A stretch of 64,000 bases of DNA from Thermasporomyces composti (lineage in GTDB: Bacteria; Actinomycetota; Actinomycetes; Propionibacteriales; Actinopolymorphaceae). The DNA is taken from positions 744,001-808,000 of the forward strand of contig NZ_QTUC01000001.1 of the NCBI RefSeq assembly GCF_003386795.1, in the 5' to 3' direction. Position 1 is the first letter of the stretch; every line of letters starts with the position of its first letter. The translations under genes and the position numbers were made by a program. Of the stretch, positions 1 through 9,551 are shown piece after piece. The notes below the pieces were generated by a model. That model ran no database searches, was not told the DNA's origin, and saw only the letters and a program-made list of their open reading frames with translations.

Positions 1-372
1 CTGGCGCATACGACGGTCATGACCGTCTTGGACAAGCTGTACCGGAAGGGCTGGTTACGCCGGGAAACGAGCGGCCGGGCGTATGCCTACTCGCCGATCA
101 TGTCGCGAGAGTCGTACACCGCGACGCTCATGCACGAGGCGTGGGCCGCGGCCGAGAATCCAGCCGCCGCGCTGGTCTACTTCATCGAGACCATGACGAG
201 TGACCAGCTCGACGCGCTGCGCGACGCGTTGCGCATCGTGCCGCTCGCGCGTCGCGACGGCTCCGACGCCACCAGCGACTCGCCGAGCTCGGCGGATCAG
301 GCGGAACCGCGAACCGAGCGTCCGCTGGCTCACGACAGCACGGGCCAACCAGCGGTCGGCCCTGGCCGCTGA
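1..372 (+). CDS. BlaI/MecI/CopY-type transcriptional repressor, C-terminal part
   Basis: The gene is cut by the left edge: the reading frame is open from base 1 and the first Met lies at base 19. The visible start (LAHTTVMTVLDKLYRKGWL) matches the recognition helix and wing of BlaI/MecI/CopY winged-helix repressors, followed by the usual GRAYAYSPI beta-wing. These proteins typically repress beta-lactamase or copper-ATPase genes and are often inactivated by a neighbouring M56 membrane protease. The partner gene, if any, is outside the window. The C-terminal ~40 residues are Ser/Pro/Asp-rich and look disordered. Family is clear; the regulated target cannot be told. Confidence 0.8.
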   Translation: MAHTTVMTVLDKLYRKGWLRRETSGRAYAYSPIMSRESYTATLMHEAWAAAENPAAALVYFIETMTSDQLDALRDALRIVPLARRDGSDATSDSPSSADQAEPRTERPLAHDSTGQPAVGPGR

Positions 373-409
373 GCAGCCAGCCACGGCGTCGGCCCCCGAG
401 CGACACGGC

Positions 410-1111
410 TCACGACACCGCCCCGCGCGCCCGTCGCGCCGCCTCCTCCGCGCCACGGGCCAGTCCGGCCAGGTAGGCCCGACGCGCGGCCTGCGCGTCG
501 TAGGCGTCCCGACGGTTCTTCACGACGCGGGCTGGCACACCGGCGACCACGGCGTGGTCAGGCACCTCACCACGCACCACCGCGTGAGCGCCGACGACGA
601 CGCCGGTTCCGATCGTGGATCCGCGCAGTACCGTCGACCGGACACCCAACCAACAGTCTGGGCCGATCCGGACCGGACTCTTGACCAGCCCTTGGTCCTT
701 GATGGGCCGGTCGAGGTCCGTCGTCACGTGGTCGAAGTCACAGATGTAGGTCCAGTCGGCGAGCAAGCAGGCGGCGCCGATCTCGACGTCGAGGTAGCAG
801 TTGATCGTCACGTCCCGACCCAGGACGCACTTGTCCCCGATCCGCAGCGTGCCCTCGTGGGCGTTCAGCCGCGTGCCGTCACCCAGGTGGACGAAGCGCC
901 CGAGGATGAGACGGCCGTAGCCGGGTCGGACTCGGACGTCGACATTCTTGCCGAGGAAGACCAGACCCTCGGTGATGACGTGGGGATGGCGGATCTTCAG
1001 GACGAGGAACCGCCAGTACCGCAGCAGGTAGGACGGGGTGAAGGCACGGTTGCGCAGGACCCACCGCAGACTCGCCCAGCTCAGGAACCGGGTCTGCCTG
1101 CGCCGTCGCAC
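410..1111 (-). CDS. Left-handed beta-helix (hexapeptide repeat) acyltransferase
   Basis: This is a 233-residue protein with a GTG start. From about residue 65 to 200 it shows imperfect hexapeptide repeats ([LIV]-G-x4), for example IGDKCVLGRDVTINCYLDV and IGPDCWLGVRSTVLRGSTIG, ending in the typical VVAGVPARVVK. This is the trimeric left-handed beta-helix fold of maltose/galactoside/virginiamycin O-acetyltransferases and of sugar acetyltransferases in polysaccharide synthesis. A probable catalytic His lies in CDFDHVTTD. The N-terminal ~60 residues are basic and may contact the membrane. It runs convergent to the partial BlaI-type gene. The acceptor is unknown; cell-surface glycan acetylation is only a guess. 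Confidence 0.8.
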   Translation of the reverse strand: MRRRRQTRFLSWASLRWVLRNRAFTPSYLLRYWRFLVLKIRHPHVITEGLVFLGKNVDVRVRPGYGRLILGRFVHLGDGTRLNAHEGTLRIGDKCVLGRDVTINCYLDVEIGAACLLADWTYICDFDHVTTDLDRPIKDQGLVKSPVRIGPDCWLGVRSTVLRGSTIGTGVVVGAHAVVRGEVPDHAVVAGVPARVVKNRRDAYDAQAARRAYLAGLARGAEEAARRARGAVS

Positions 1112-1198
1112 AAGGTCGACCCTAGCGCCGGCAGTGGCTCACACGGCTGCGCTCACCGCGAGCATCGCGCACGTGTCGCGTGAGGACCGCAGGTGGGT

Positions 1199-1222
1199 GG
1201 TGCGGGCTCCTCGGCCCGCACC
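1199..1222 (-). terminator. Hairpin downstream of the cold-shock gene
   Basis: GGTGCGGGC and GCCCGCACC (9-bp arms, 6-nt loop) lie 16 nt past the stop of the cold-shock gene on the minus strand. There is no convincing T-run, so it may be a U-less terminator or an mRNA-stabilising stem. Confidence 0.45.
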
Positions 1223-1238
1223 ACGCGTCGGCGACGTC

Positions 1239-1439
1239 CTAGAGAGCGCGGACGTTCTCCGCCTGCGGGCCCTTCGGGCCCTGCACGACGTCGAACTCCA
1301 CTCGCTGCGCCTCGTCCAGGGAGCGGTAGCCGTCCGCGATGATCGCGGAGAAGTGGACGAAGACGTCCTGACCGCCGTCGACGGAGATGAAGCCGTAGCC
1401 CTTGTCAGCGTTGAACCACTTGACGGTTCCCTGCGCCAT
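1239..1439 (-). CDS. Cold-shock protein (CspA family)
   Basis: This is a 66-residue single cold-shock domain, a single-stranded nucleic-acid-binding OB fold acting as RNA chaperone. RNP1 (KGYGFISV) and RNP2 (DVFVHFSAI) are both intact, and the [10 protein letters not shown] start and the ENVRAL end are typical for actinobacterial CspA. The Met at 1439 is chosen because the domain begins there; the frame stays open upstream but encodes Arg-rich nonsense. The 281 bp upstream up to the next gene gives room for the long 5' leader usual in cold-shock genes. A stem-loop follows the stop codon. Confidence 0.95.
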   Translation of the reverse strand: MAQGTVKWFNADKGYGFISVDGGQDVFVHFSAIIADGYRSLDEAQRVEFDVVQGPKGPQAENVRAL

Positions 1440-1720
1440 GGTGTGATTCCCCTCGCGGAGACGTTCGTGCGATGCCCGAACCTCACGAGCACCGAGTCGC
1501 CACGGGGCAAGCCCCGTGTGTCGATTCCCGCGGAAAGAGCTCATGGCGACAGGCGGACACGTGCCCGCGATGCGCGCAACCACTCTGACGCGCGTTGTGT
1601 CGAAACGACGAACGACCGCCTGGACGGTACCACGGTCGCGGAGCCCACGCCCGCGCGCATCGGAAGACTCCCGAGCTCGGCGACCGTGAGACGTCGGCGA
1701 CGGTGGCTGGCTCGCCGCCG
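1440..1720 (-). other. Leader/promoter region of the cold-shock gene
   Basis: This stretch lies between the cold-shock start and the upstream methyltransferase stop. I see no supportable gene. It probably contains the csp promoter and 5' untranslated leader. I could not identify a specific thermosensor fold by eye. Confidence 0.4.
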
Positions 1721-2803
1721 TCACGTCGCAGTGGCCGGACGCCGGCCAGTGATCGAGACGTTGTAGTAGAGCTCGTCAGGGACGATGGCCGCGAGCGCGC
1801 GGTCGAGGGCGGACAGCATGAGCCAGGTTCGGTAGGCGAAGGTCGCCCACCGGAGCCCGAGACGGTCGGGGTTGACCGCGTGTTCGAACGTCCGCACCGG
1901 CCACCCGAACCACGCGGCGGTGAGCTCCTCCGTGGTCGTCGACACGTCGACCGCACCCGCGCGGATCGCCGTACGTGCGAGCGTGTCCGGGTCGAACGTG
2001 TGCAGGTCGACGACCGCCTCCAAGGCGGCCGCACGCGACGACTCGTCGAGCTCCTCTCGCGGTCGTGCCCACCGGTCGCGTAGGAACGGCAGCTGGGTCA
2101 CCCGCGTGCTGAGCCACCAGGTGGCACGGGACAGCCGTCGAGCCACGAAATCGCCGTAACGCGTCGGCTCGCCACAGATCACGAACCGGCCGCCGGGCTT
2201 CAGGACGCGCAGCATCTCGGTGAACGCGTTCTCCACGTCCGGGATGTGGTGCAAGACGGCGTGCCCGACGACCAGGTCGAACGTCCCGTCGTCGTACGGC
2301 AACCGCTCCGCATCGGCGACCCGACCCTCGATCTCGAATCCCAGCCGACGAGCGTTCTCCTTGCTCGCCTCCACCATGCCCGGCGACAGGTCCGTGACAT
2401 GCACCTGGTCGATGACGCCGGCCTGCTTGAGGTTGAGGCTGAAGAAGCCCGTTCCGCAGCCCACCTCCAGGGCCGTGGGATACGGCCAACCGCCGGCACC
2501 GGCGACGGCGACGAAGCGGTCCCGGGCGTAGGCGATACAGCGTTCGTCGAACGAGATCGACCACTTGTCGTCGTAGGTCTGGGCTTCCCAGTCGTGGTAG
2601 AGCCGGTTCGCCAGCTTCGGGTCCGACCATGCCGCCTCCACCTCGTCGGCGGTGGGATGCGGGCGGGGCGTGTGCTCCAGCGGCCTGGTGACGCTGCGTC
2701 CGCCCGATGAGCGTCCCTCCAGCGAGCCTTCCTCTGGCGAGCCCTTCGCGGGCGACCCACTCTGCGGCGAGATCGACGCGGAAACGCTGTCGGACTGAGA
2801 CAT
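1721..2803 (-). CDS. SAM-dependent class I methyltransferase
   Basis: This is a 360-residue protein. The SAM-binding motif I is [13 protein letters not shown] (about residues 112-124), followed by [16 protein letters not shown] (acidic loop), [26 protein letters not shown] (motif III/IV) and [14 protein letters not shown]. This is the Methyltransf_11/UbiE-like Rossmann methyltransferase pattern. The N-terminal ~45 residues are Ser/Gly-rich and probably disordered. The Met at 2803 is chosen because it has an AAGGG box just upstream and avoids overlap with the enoyl-CoA hydratase gene. The two genes are on the same strand, 32 bp apart, so co-transcription is likely. The substrate is unknown; a lipid or acyl-CoA-linked small molecule would fit the neighbour. 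Confidence 0.85.
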   Translation of the reverse strand: MSQSDSVSASISPQSGSPAKGSPEEGSLEGRSSGGRSVTRPLEHTPRPHPTADEVEAAWSDPKLANRLYHDWEAQTYDDKWSISFDERCIAYARDRFVAVAGAGGWPYPTALEVGCGTGFFSLNLKQAGVIDQVHVTDLSPGMVEASKENARRLGFEIEGRVADAERLPYDDGTFDLVVGHAVLHHIPDVENAFTEMLRVLKPGGRFVICGEPTRYGDFVARRLSRATWWLSTRVTQLPFLRDRWARPREELDESSRAAALEAVVDLHTFDPDTLARTAIRAGAVDVSTTTEELTAAWFGWPVRTFEHAVNPDRLGLRWATFAYRTWLMLSALDRALAAIVPDELYYNVSITGRRPATAT

Positions 2804-2835
2804 CGGTGACCCTTCGAGGTGGCTGGCGGGCGTGG

Positions 2836-3627
2836 TCAGCGGCCGGTGAACCGGGGCTGCGACTTGGTGACGAAAGCCTTCATCCCGATCTCGCGGTCCT
2901 GCGTCGCGAACAAGGCGGCGAAGGCCTGTCGCTCGATCTCCAACCCTGTCGCGAGGTCGACGTCGAGACCACGGTCGATCGCGTTCTTGGCGGCTCGCAG
3001 CGCACATCGTGGGCCGTCGACGAACTGCGCGGCCCACCGGCGGGCGGCCTGGTACACCGCCTCGCCTGGCTCGTGCGGATCGACGTCGACGACCTCGTCG
3101 ACGAGTCCCATGGCCAGCGCCTCCCTGGCGTCGACCATGCGGCCGGTGAAGATGAGGTCCTTCGCTTTCGCCGGACCGATGAGCCTGGCGAGCCGCTGGG
3201 TTCCACCTGCCCCGGGAATGATCCCCAGCTTGATCTCGGGCTGTCCGAGGACGGCCGTGCTGGCCGCGATCCGGCGGTCCGCGGTGAGGGCGAGCTCGCA
3301 GCCGCCGCCGAGCGCGTACCCGGTGACCGCCGCGACGACCGGCTTGGGGATCCGCGCCACCGCGTCGAACGCGGTACTGAGCTGACGGGACCGGAGCTCC
3401 ATGTCGGCGAACGACATGGTGGCCATCTCCTTGACGTCAGCGCCGGCGGCGAACACCTTCTCCCCGCCGTAGAGCACGACCGCGGCGATGTCCTCGCGTT
3501 CCGACACCTCGCCCGCCGCCGCCCGGAGCTCGTCCTGCATCGCGGTATCGAGCGCGTTCATCGGGGGCCGATCGAGCCGGATCGTGGCGACCCCCTCGTC
3601 GACGGTCAGACGTACGGACGCACCCAC
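2836..3627 (-). CDS. Enoyl-CoA hydratase/isomerase (crotonase family)
   Basis: This 263-residue protein hydrates or isomerises enoyl-CoA thioesters in beta-oxidation or related pathways. It shows the crotonase core: VRLTVDEGVATIRLDRPPMNALD at the N-terminus, the CoA/oxyanion-hole segment (GGEKVFAAGADVKEM, then ALGGGCELALTADRR) and LPGQPEIKLGI-type sequence (VLGQPEIKLGIIPGAGGTQRL), with Glu in the catalytic positions. The GTG at 3627 is preferred: a GGAGG box lies 9 nt upstream and the family homology starts there. The open frame extends 30 codons further without homology. It is likely transcribed ahead of the methyltransferase gene. Confidence 0.9.
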   Translation of the reverse strand: MGASVRLTVDEGVATIRLDRPPMNALDTAMQDELRAAAGEVSEREDIAAVVLYGGEKVFAAGADVKEMATMSFADMELRSRQLSTAFDAVARIPKPVVAAVTGYALGGGCELALTADRRIAASTAVLGQPEIKLGIIPGAGGTQRLARLIGPAKAKDLIFTGRMVDAREALAMGLVDEVVDVDPHEPGEAVYQAARRWAAQFVDGPRCALRAAKNAIDRGLDVDLATGLEIERQAFAALFATQDREIGMKAFVTKSQPRFTGR

Positions 3628-3724
3628 ACGGCACCTCCTCCAGGTGACCGGAACCGGCACCGCGAGCCTACAAGAACGCGCGCCCAGCGGCGGCCGTCCA
3701 CGACCGGCTGACGCCACTGCTCAC

Positions 3725-3774
3725 CTGATGAGCGCGATCCCTCCCGATCGCGGGCCGCCGCATATCCTCATCAG
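3725..3774. promoter_or_regulatory. Nested inverted repeats upstream of the drug exporter
   Basis: CTGATGAG (3725-3732) and CTCATCAG (3767-3774) flank a second perfect inverted repeat, CGCGATC (3733-3739) / GATCGCG (3746-3752). They lie 97-146 bp upstream of the exporter start, in a plausible operator position for a repressor encoded elsewhere. A transcript hairpin is the alternative. Confidence 0.35.
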
Positions 3775-3870
3775 CACAACATCAGACGACCGGACCACCT
3801 GGCTGGCGGATCGGACCGAGACAACCGAGAGCCAGATTGACGACCGAGAGACAGGAGTGAGTGACACCGG

Positions 3871-5523
3871 ATGACGGGCTCAGATCCGCACCCGACGGAG
3901 GTGACCGAGACCGACCCTCCAGCCTTCAGCCACCGCGAGATCCTGCGCATCATCTGGGCCCTGCTGCTGTGTCTGTTCGTTTCATCACTGTCACAGACAG
4001 TGATCGCCACCGCGTTGCCCACCATCGTCGGTGACCTCGGTGGACAGGACCAGCTCGCGTGGGTCGCCAGCGCCGCGCTCCTCACCACCACCGTGTCGAC
4101 GCCCTTGTGGGGCAAGGTCTCCGACCTGTACGGCCGCAAGCCGCTCATGCAGGTCGCGGTCTGGATGTTCGTCCTGACCTCAGTGGGGGCCGGCCTCGCC
4201 ACGAACATGGGCGGTCTCGTCGCCGCCCGCGCGGCACAGGGCGTCGCCATCGGCGGCGTCCTGGCCATGTCGCAGGCGATCATGGCCGACGTGGTGAGCC
4301 CTCGAGAGCGGGGCCGCTACTCCGGCTACCTCGGCGCGTCGTTCGGCGTGTCCACCGTCGCCGGACCGCTCATCGGCGGTTTCCTCGTCGACGGCCCAGG
4401 GTGGCGTTGGTGCTTCTACGTCGGGCTGCCCATCGCCGTGGTGGCATCCGTGGTCTTGGAGCGGACACTCCGGCTCCCCGCCGTCCGTCGCCAGACTCCC
4501 ATCGACTGGTTGGGCGCGACATTCCTCACCGCGTCGGCCAGCTCGCTGCTGCTCGTGCTCTCCCTCGCCGGGAACGTGTTCGCGTGGCTGTCGTGGTGGA
4601 CAGCGGTCCTGGGAGCGGTGTTCGTGGTGACGCTCGTCGGTGCCGTGGTCGTCGAGCGTCGCGCCGCCGAGCCGATCCTGCCGCCCAGGCTCTTCAAGAA
4701 CCCCACCTTCTGCCTGACCGGCGTGGCCGGCTTCTTCGTCGGCTTCGCGATGTTCGGGGTCATGATCTACCTGCCGCAGTACCTTCAGGTGGTGCGCGGG
4801 AAGAGCCCCACGGAGTCGGGTCTGCTCACCCTTCCGCTCGTGTTCGGCATGCTCGTGGTCGGCCTGCTCTGCGGCCGGGCGATCACCCGCTGGGGACGCT
4901 GGAAGATCTTCCCGCTCGTCGGGCTGGTGCTGGTGGCGATCGGCTCCGCGCTGCTGTCCACCCTCGACTCCGAGACCAACCTCGTCGCTCTCTGCGTCTA
5001 CATGCTGCTCTTCGGCTCGGGTCTGGGCTTCACCCAGCAGGTCCTGGTTCTCGCCGTGCAGAACACCTGCGAACGCCGTGACCTGGGCATCGCCACATCG
5101 GCGGCGACCTTCTTCCGCTCCCTGGGTGGGGCCGTCGGCGTGGCCTTGTTCGGCGCGATCCTGTCGGCACGGATCACCTCGGCCATCCCCTCGCTGCTCG
5201 CCGAGCGCGGAGCCACGGTGCCGTCGTCCGACTCGTCTCCCCGACTGGGCACGCCCTCGGAGATCGCTGCCCTGCCGGAACCCCTCCGCTCGGCGATCCG
5301 TGAGGGGTTCACCCTGGGCCTGGACACGATCTACCTCCTTCTCGTGCCGCTGGTGCTGCTGGCGTTCCTCGCCGTCCTCGCGGTCAAGGAGGTACCGCTC
5401 CGAGGGCCGGGTCCGGTTCCGGTCCCCGACGTGACCTCAGTGCGTACGCAACCGACGCCGAAGCGTGGATCCTGGTCTTCACAACCAGGCCAGGATCCAG
5501 GGCGGGTCCCGACCGAGCACTAG
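3871..5523 (+). CDS. MFS drug exporter, DHA2 (EmrB/QacA) family
   Basis: This is a 550-residue membrane protein with about 14 hydrophobic helices, as in the 14-TM DHA2 family that exports drugs using the proton gradient. TM1 is followed by the family signature [10 protein letters not shown]; the antiporter region reads [30 protein letters not shown] (loop 2-3 motif [10 protein letters not shown]). Motif C-like glycine-rich sequence ([20 protein letters not shown]) lies in TM5. The C-terminal ~40 residues are hydrophilic and Pro-rich. The ATG at 3871 overlaps the end of a GGAG-containing stretch (AGGAGTGAGTGACACCGG) and is well placed. There is no adjacent regulator gene; nested inverted repeats lie upstream. 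Confidence 0.9.
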   Translation: MTGSDPHPTEVTETDPPAFSHREILRIIWALLLCLFVSSLSQTVIATALPTIVGDLGGQDQLAWVASAALLTTTVSTPLWGKVSDLYGRKPLMQVAVWMFVLTSVGAGLATNMGGLVAARAAQGVAIGGVLAMSQAIMADVVSPRERGRYSGYLGASFGVSTVAGPLIGGFLVDGPGWRWCFYVGLPIAVVASVVLERTLRLPAVRRQTPIDWLGATFLTASASSLLLVLSLAGNVFAWLSWWTAVLGAVFVVTLVGAVVVERRAAEPILPPRLFKNPTFCLTGVAGFFVGFAMFGVMIYLPQYLQVVRGKSPTESGLLTLPLVFGMLVVGLLCGRAITRWGRWKIFPLVGLVLVAIGSALLSTLDSETNLVALCVYMLLFGSGLGFTQQVLVLAVQNTCERRDLGIATSAATFFRSLGGAVGVALFGAILSARITSAIPSLLAERGATVPSSDSSPRLGTPSEIAALPEPLRSAIREGFTLGLDTIYLLLVPLVLLAFLAVLAVKEVPLRGPGPVPVPDVTSVRTQPTPKRGSWSSQPGQDPGRVPTEH

Positions 5524-5605
5524 CGCGGGCGGAGGGTACGGGCTCACCGGCGCCGCGTCGGGTTTGGTCGGGCGCCCGGGTGCGGACACGAAGGAGTGGT
5601 GGCCC

Positions 5606-6691
5606 ATGCCCGACGTCAAGGCGGTCATCTCGCGGGAGAAGGACGCCCCCGTCAGCGTCGAGACGATCCGCGTGCCGGATCCCGGCCCAGGTGAGGCGCT
5701 GGTTCGTGTGCAGGCGTGCGGCGTTTGCCACACCGACCTCCACTACAAGGTCGGCGGGATCGGCGACGACTACCCCTACCTGCTCGGTCATGAAGCGGCC
5801 GGCATCGTCGAGGCGGTCGGACCGGACGTCGACGAGGTCGCCCCTGGGGACTTCGTGATCCTCAACTGGCGGGCGGTCTGCGGGCAGTGTCGCGCCTGTC
5901 GCCGCGGGCGGCCGTGGTACTGCTTCGACACCCACAACGCCACGCAGCGGATGACGCTCGCCGACGGGACCCCCCTCTCGCCTGCGCTCGGCATCGGCGC
6001 CTTCGCCGAGAAGACCCTGGTGGCGGCCGGTCAGTGCACGAAGGTGGACCCCCGGGCGCCGGCGACGGTCGCCGGTCTGCTCGGCTGCGGCGTCATGGCC
6101 GGTCTGGGAGCGGCCTTGAACACCGGCAACGTCCAGCGCGGCGACTCGGTCGCGGTCTTCGGCTGCGGTGGCGTCGGCGACGCCGCGATCGCGGGCGCCG
6201 TCCTCGGCGGCGCTACCACGGTGATCGGCGTCGACGTCGATGACCGCAAGCTGGAGTGGGCGAGGCGAGTCGGGGCCACCCACGTCGTCAACTCCCGGCG
6301 CGAGGACCCGGTGGAGCGGATCCGCGAGCTGACCAACGGCTACGGCGTCGACCTCGCGATCGAGGCGATCGGGCTCCCCGAGACCTACCGGCAGGCCTTC
6401 TACGCCCGGGATCTCGCCGGCACGGTGGTCCTGGTCGGTGTCCCCACCCCGGAGATGACGCTCGAGCTGCCGTTCCTCGACGTCTTCTCCCGCGGCGGGG
6501 CCCTCAAGTCCTCGTGGTACGGCGACTGTCTGCCATCCCGGGACTTCCCCATGCTCATCGACCTCTACCTCCAGGACCGACTACCGCTGGACGTCTTCGT
6601 CAGCGAGGAGATCGGCCTCGAGGACGTGGAGGCCGCGTTCCAGAAGATGCACGACGGCGACGTGCTGCGCTCCGTGGTGGTGATGCGATGA
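5606..6691 (+). CDS. mscR: S-(hydroxymethyl)mycothiol dehydrogenase (mycothiol-dependent formaldehyde dehydrogenase)
   Basis: This is a 361-residue zinc medium-chain dehydrogenase. It oxidises the adduct of formaldehyde and mycothiol to S-formylmycothiol using NAD+, and can also act on S-nitrosomycothiol. Visible residues: catalytic zinc Cys38 with His62-Glu63 (GHEAAG); structural zinc Cys92, Cys95, Cys98 and Cys106; the Rossmann motif [15 protein letters not shown]. Length, the [12 protein letters not shown] insert and the C-terminus match mycothiol-specific MscR/AdhE2 enzymes. The ATG at 5606 has AAGGAG 9 nt upstream. Its stop overlaps the next start (ATGA), the usual linkage with an MBL-fold hydrolase. 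It marks the organism as a mycothiol producer. Confidence 0.9.
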   Translation: MPDVKAVISREKDAPVSVETIRVPDPGPGEALVRVQACGVCHTDLHYKVGGIGDDYPYLLGHEAAGIVEAVGPDVDEVAPGDFVILNWRAVCGQCRACRRGRPWYCFDTHNATQRMTLADGTPLSPALGIGAFAEKTLVAAGQCTKVDPRAPATVAGLLGCGVMAGLGAALNTGNVQRGDSVAVFGCGGVGDAAIAGAVLGGATTVIGVDVDDRKLEWARRVGATHVVNSRREDPVERIRELTNGYGVDLAIEAIGLPETYRQAFYARDLAGTVVLVGVPTPEMTLELPFLDVFSRGGALKSSWYGDCLPSRDFPMLIDLYLQDRLPLDVFVSEEIGLEDVEAAFQKMHDGDVLRSVVVMR

Positions 6692-7317
6692 GCGCGCGCA
6701 TCGAGCGGGTGGTCACCACCGGGACCTTCAGCCTGGACGGCGGCACCTGGGACGTCGAGAACAACGTCTGGCTCGTCGGTGACGACCACGAGGTCCTCGT
6801 CATCGACGCCGCGCACGACGCGGCACCGATCCTGGACGCCGTCCAGGGGCGTGCGGTCACGGCGATCGTGTGCACGCACGGGCACAACGACCACATCACC
6901 GCGGCGGGAGCGTTGTGGGAGGCCACCAAGGCGCCGCTGTGGCTGCACCCGGCCGACCGGATGCTCTGGGACATGGTGTACACGGACCTGGAACCGAGCG
7001 GGGAACTCCTCGACGGGCAGCGCTTCGAGGTGGCCGGTGTCGAGCTGCGCGCCCTGCACACGCCAGGTCACTCACCAGGCAGCACCTGCCTGTACGCCCC
7101 CGAGCTCACCGCGGTGTTCACCGGTGACACGCTCTTCGCAGGCGGGCCGGGCGCGACGGGTCGGTCCTACTCCGACTTCGACACGATCATCGCCTCCATC
7201 CGTGACCGGCTGTTCACGCTGCCCGTGGAGACGGTGGTCCACACCGGCCACGGTGAGACGACGACCATCGGCTCGGAGCTGCCCCACCTCCACGAGTGGA
7301 TCGCCCGGGGTTGGTGA
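6688..7317 (+). CDS. MBL-fold hydrolase coupled to mycothiol formaldehyde dehydrogenase
   Basis: This is a 209-residue metallo-beta-lactamase-fold protein. The metal-binding motif H64-G-H66-N-D68-H69 is intact, followed by [22 protein letters not shown] and the C-terminal HTGHGETTT, which supply the remaining metal ligands. Translation is coupled to the upstream dehydrogenase through an ATGA overlap. This conserved pairing in actinobacteria suggests it hydrolyses S-formylmycothiol to formate and mycothiol (a glyoxalase II-like role); that activity is inferred from context and family, not shown by the sequence. Confidence 0.85.
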   Translation: MSARIERVVTTGTFSLDGGTWDVENNVWLVGDDHEVLVIDAAHDAAPILDAVQGRAVTAIVCTHGHNDHITAAGALWEATKAPLWLHPADRMLWDMVYTDLEPSGELLDGQRFEVAGVELRALHTPGHSPGSTCLYAPELTAVFTGDTLFAGGPGATGRSYSDFDTIIASIRDRLFTLPVETVVHTGHGETTTIGSELPHLHEWIARGW

Positions 7318-7440
7318 GCGCGGCCAGTCCGCCGCGGTGCGAGAAGTCCCGCGCCGAGCCCGCGCGGCTCACTCCGCTGGGCCGACGGCTACTCGCCGCG
7401 GTCCCCAGCAACGCCTCAGTGGCCAACTCGCCCGGTGTGA

Positions 7441-8364
7441 TCAGCGCCGCCACCGGGCGCCGACGACGGGGAGGAGCACCGCGTACAGCGAGGTCGTGGC
7501 GGTGATGAACAGGCGGTTGCCCCGTGGCCCGCCGAACTCCACATTGGCGACCGCTTCCGGTACCCGGACCTTGCCCAGGAGCGTGCCGTCCGGGTGGTAG
7601 CAGTGCACGCCGTCCTCGGCGCTCGCCCAGATCCGGCCCGCCTCGTCCAGGCGGAACCCGTCGAAGATCCCGGCGGTGCACGTGGCGAACACCTCGCCGC
7701 CGGACAACGTGCCGTCGTCGCGGACGTCGAAGACCCGGATGTGGCGAGGACCGTCGGCGACGTGCGTGGCACCGGTGTCGGACACGTACAGACGTCGTTC
7801 GTCGGGAGAGAAGGCGATCCCGTTCGGCCGGATGAAGTCGTCCGCCGCGATGCGGCAGTCCCCCGTCGCCGGGTCGACTCGGTAGACGTGGCAGGCGCCG
7901 ATCTCGCTCTCGGCTCGATAGCCCTCGTAGTCGCCGTCGATGCCGTACATCGGGTCGGTGAACCACACGGCCCCGTCCGAGCTCACCACGACATCGTTGG
8001 GGCTGTTCAGCCGTTTGCCCTGGTAGTTGTCGGCGATCACGGTGATCGAGCCGTCATGCTCGGTGCGCGTGACCCTCCGGTTCCCGTGCTCACAGGTGAC
8101 AAGGCGACCTTGACGGTCCACCGTGTTGCCGTTGCTGTACGCGGCGGGCTGGCGGAACACCCCCACCACGCCGGTCGTCTCGTCCCACCGGAGCATGCGA
8201 TCGTTCGGGATGTCGCTCCACACCAGGTAACGACCAGCCGGGAAGTAGGCGGGTCCTTCCGCCCAGCGGCAGCCCTCGTAGAGCTTGTCGAGTCGAGCGC
8301 TGGTCTTGACGCACTCCTTGAACCGCTCGTCGAAGATCTCGAACGTCTGCTCCCGGTGAGACAT
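7441..8364 (-). CDS. SMP-30/gluconolactonase-like beta-propeller protein
   Basis: This 307-residue protein shows the SMP-30/gluconolactonase/LRE pattern: CRWAEGPAYFPAGRYLVWSDIPNDRMLRWDE near the N-terminus (metal-binding Glu in WAEGPAY), RLNSPNDVVVSSDGAVWFTDPMYGI (metal-ligand Asn and Asp), RPNGIAFSPDERRLYVSDT and DGFRLDEAGRIWAS. It forms a six-bladed propeller that hydrolyses sugar lactones with Ca2+ or Zn2+. I chose the ATG at 8364 because GGAGAG lies 4 nt upstream; a GTG four codons earlier is possible. It diverges from the pantothenate operon. The substrate is unknown. Confidence 0.88.
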   Translation of the reverse strand: MSHREQTFEIFDERFKECVKTSARLDKLYEGCRWAEGPAYFPAGRYLVWSDIPNDRMLRWDETTGVVGVFRQPAAYSNGNTVDRQGRLVTCEHGNRRVTRTEHDGSITVIADNYQGKRLNSPNDVVVSSDGAVWFTDPMYGIDGDYEGYRAESEIGACHVYRVDPATGDCRIAADDFIRPNGIAFSPDERRLYVSDTGATHVADGPRHIRVFDVRDDGTLSGGEVFATCTAGIFDGFRLDEAGRIWASAEDGVHCYHPDGTLLGKVRVPEAVANVEFGGPRGNRLFITATTSLYAVLLPVVGARWRR

Positions 8365-8646
8365 CCAACTCTCCACGTCCGCCGATCAAGCTGAATCCCT
8401 CGACCAGACCGTAGTCGGCGCACGAGAGCACCGCGAGCGTGGCAGGGCGAACGGCCCAGATCGGCCCCGAGCGAGGCGAAGCCGACTGCCGCGACGAGCG
8501 GCCCGCCGCCGGGCCGGCTCCTATACTCGGTGGTGCGCCGCGACCCCCAGGGCGCGGACGGGAGCCGTGGACGGCTCCACCCTCGCACCACAACCACTCA
8601 CAATCGCCCTCCGGGGCCCTAGATCGAAAGCCGTCTGGTATCTCCG
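8365..8646. promoter_or_regulatory. Divergent promoter region before the pantothenate operon
   Basis: No gene is seen in these 282 bp. A TATACT hexamer at 8522-8527 could be the -10 box for the plus-strand operon, without an obvious -35. A perfect inverted repeat GGAGCCGT (8561-8568) / ACGGCTCC (8571-8578) lies 69 bp before the first start codon and could be an operator or leader stem. Confidence 0.4.
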
Positions 8647-9540
8647 ATGCGAGAACTAGAACGGAACCAAGGCGCTCCGGCGCTCACCGGCGCGCCGCCC
8701 GACTCGCGCCGACTTGTCGTGGTCGGTCACGGACGGGTCGGGGGTTCTCTTGCCCGCGCGGCTCGCGCGGCCGGACTCGACGTGACGGTCGTCCACCACG
8801 GCGACGCTCAGCGCGCCACGGCCGGTGCGGACGTCGTGCTCCTCTGCGTCCCCGATCGTGCGATCGCCGACGTCTGCGGCCGAGTCGTCCAGGCCACTCC
8901 TCCGCCGCGCTTTCTGGGGCATGTCAGCGGGGCGAGCTCGCTCGACGTCCTCGACCAGGCACGCCAGGACGGCATCGAGACCTTCTCCCTCCATCCGCTC
9001 CAGACGATCCCGCACCCGCGGACCGACCTCACGGACGTTCCGTGCGCGGTGGCGGGATCCACCCCCGAAGCCAGGTCGGCCGCCACGCGACTGGGTATCG
9101 ACCTGGGGATGAGACCGTTCGAGGTGCCCGACGATCGCCGCGCCGCCTACCACGCCGCGGCGGCGATCGCCTCGAACTTCCTCGTCACCTTGGCAGAGAC
9201 CGCCACCGACCTCCTGGCCCGGGCAGGTGTCGAGGACGCCCGAGCGATTCTCGGCCCTTTGGTCGCACGCACCGCGGCGAACTGGGCTGAGGCCGGCGCG
9301 GACGCGTTGACCGGGCCGATCGCTCGTGGCGACGAGTCAACGGTGCGCCGTCACCTCGCGGCCCTGACGGAGCTCGCCCCTGAGCTGCTGCCCCTGTACC
9401 AGGTGCTCGCCGAACGAACGCGAACAGTCGCAGCCTCGGCTACTCGATCGCGGACCGGAGGATCTCCCTTCGCCCCCGGAACGGAGCCCGACGGTCGTCC
9501 GACGGCGTGGAGGGACGAGTGGTCGCCCACCCATCCTTGA
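8647..9540 (+). CDS. Rossmann-fold DUF2520 protein of the pantothenate operon
   Basis: This is a 297-residue protein with an N-terminal NAD(P)-binding fold (VVVGHGRVGGSLARAARAAG, about residues 22-41) resembling the NADP-oxidoreductase coenzyme F420/ProC-type fold, then GHVSGASSLDVL and the DUF2520 signature SLHPLQTIP (about residues 117-125). The C-terminal half is helical. It is the first gene of a four-gene run ending with panB. Such proteins commonly precede panC in actinobacteria and have been proposed to act as a ketopantoate reductase substitute, which is an inference. The stop is 11 bp before panC. No strong ribosome-binding site precedes the ATG. Confidence 0.82.
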   Translation: MRELERNQGAPALTGAPPDSRRLVVVGHGRVGGSLARAARAAGLDVTVVHHGDAQRATAGADVVLLCVPDRAIADVCGRVVQATPPPRFLGHVSGASSLDVLDQARQDGIETFSLHPLQTIPHPRTDLTDVPCAVAGSTPEARSAATRLGIDLGMRPFEVPDDRRAAYHAAAAIASNFLVTLAETATDLLARAGVEDARAILGPLVARTAANWAEAGADALTGPIARGDESTVRRHLAALTELAPELLPLYQVLAERTRTVAASATRSRTGGSPFAPGTEPDGRPTAWRDEWSPTHP

Positions 9541-9551
9541 AGGAGACATCG

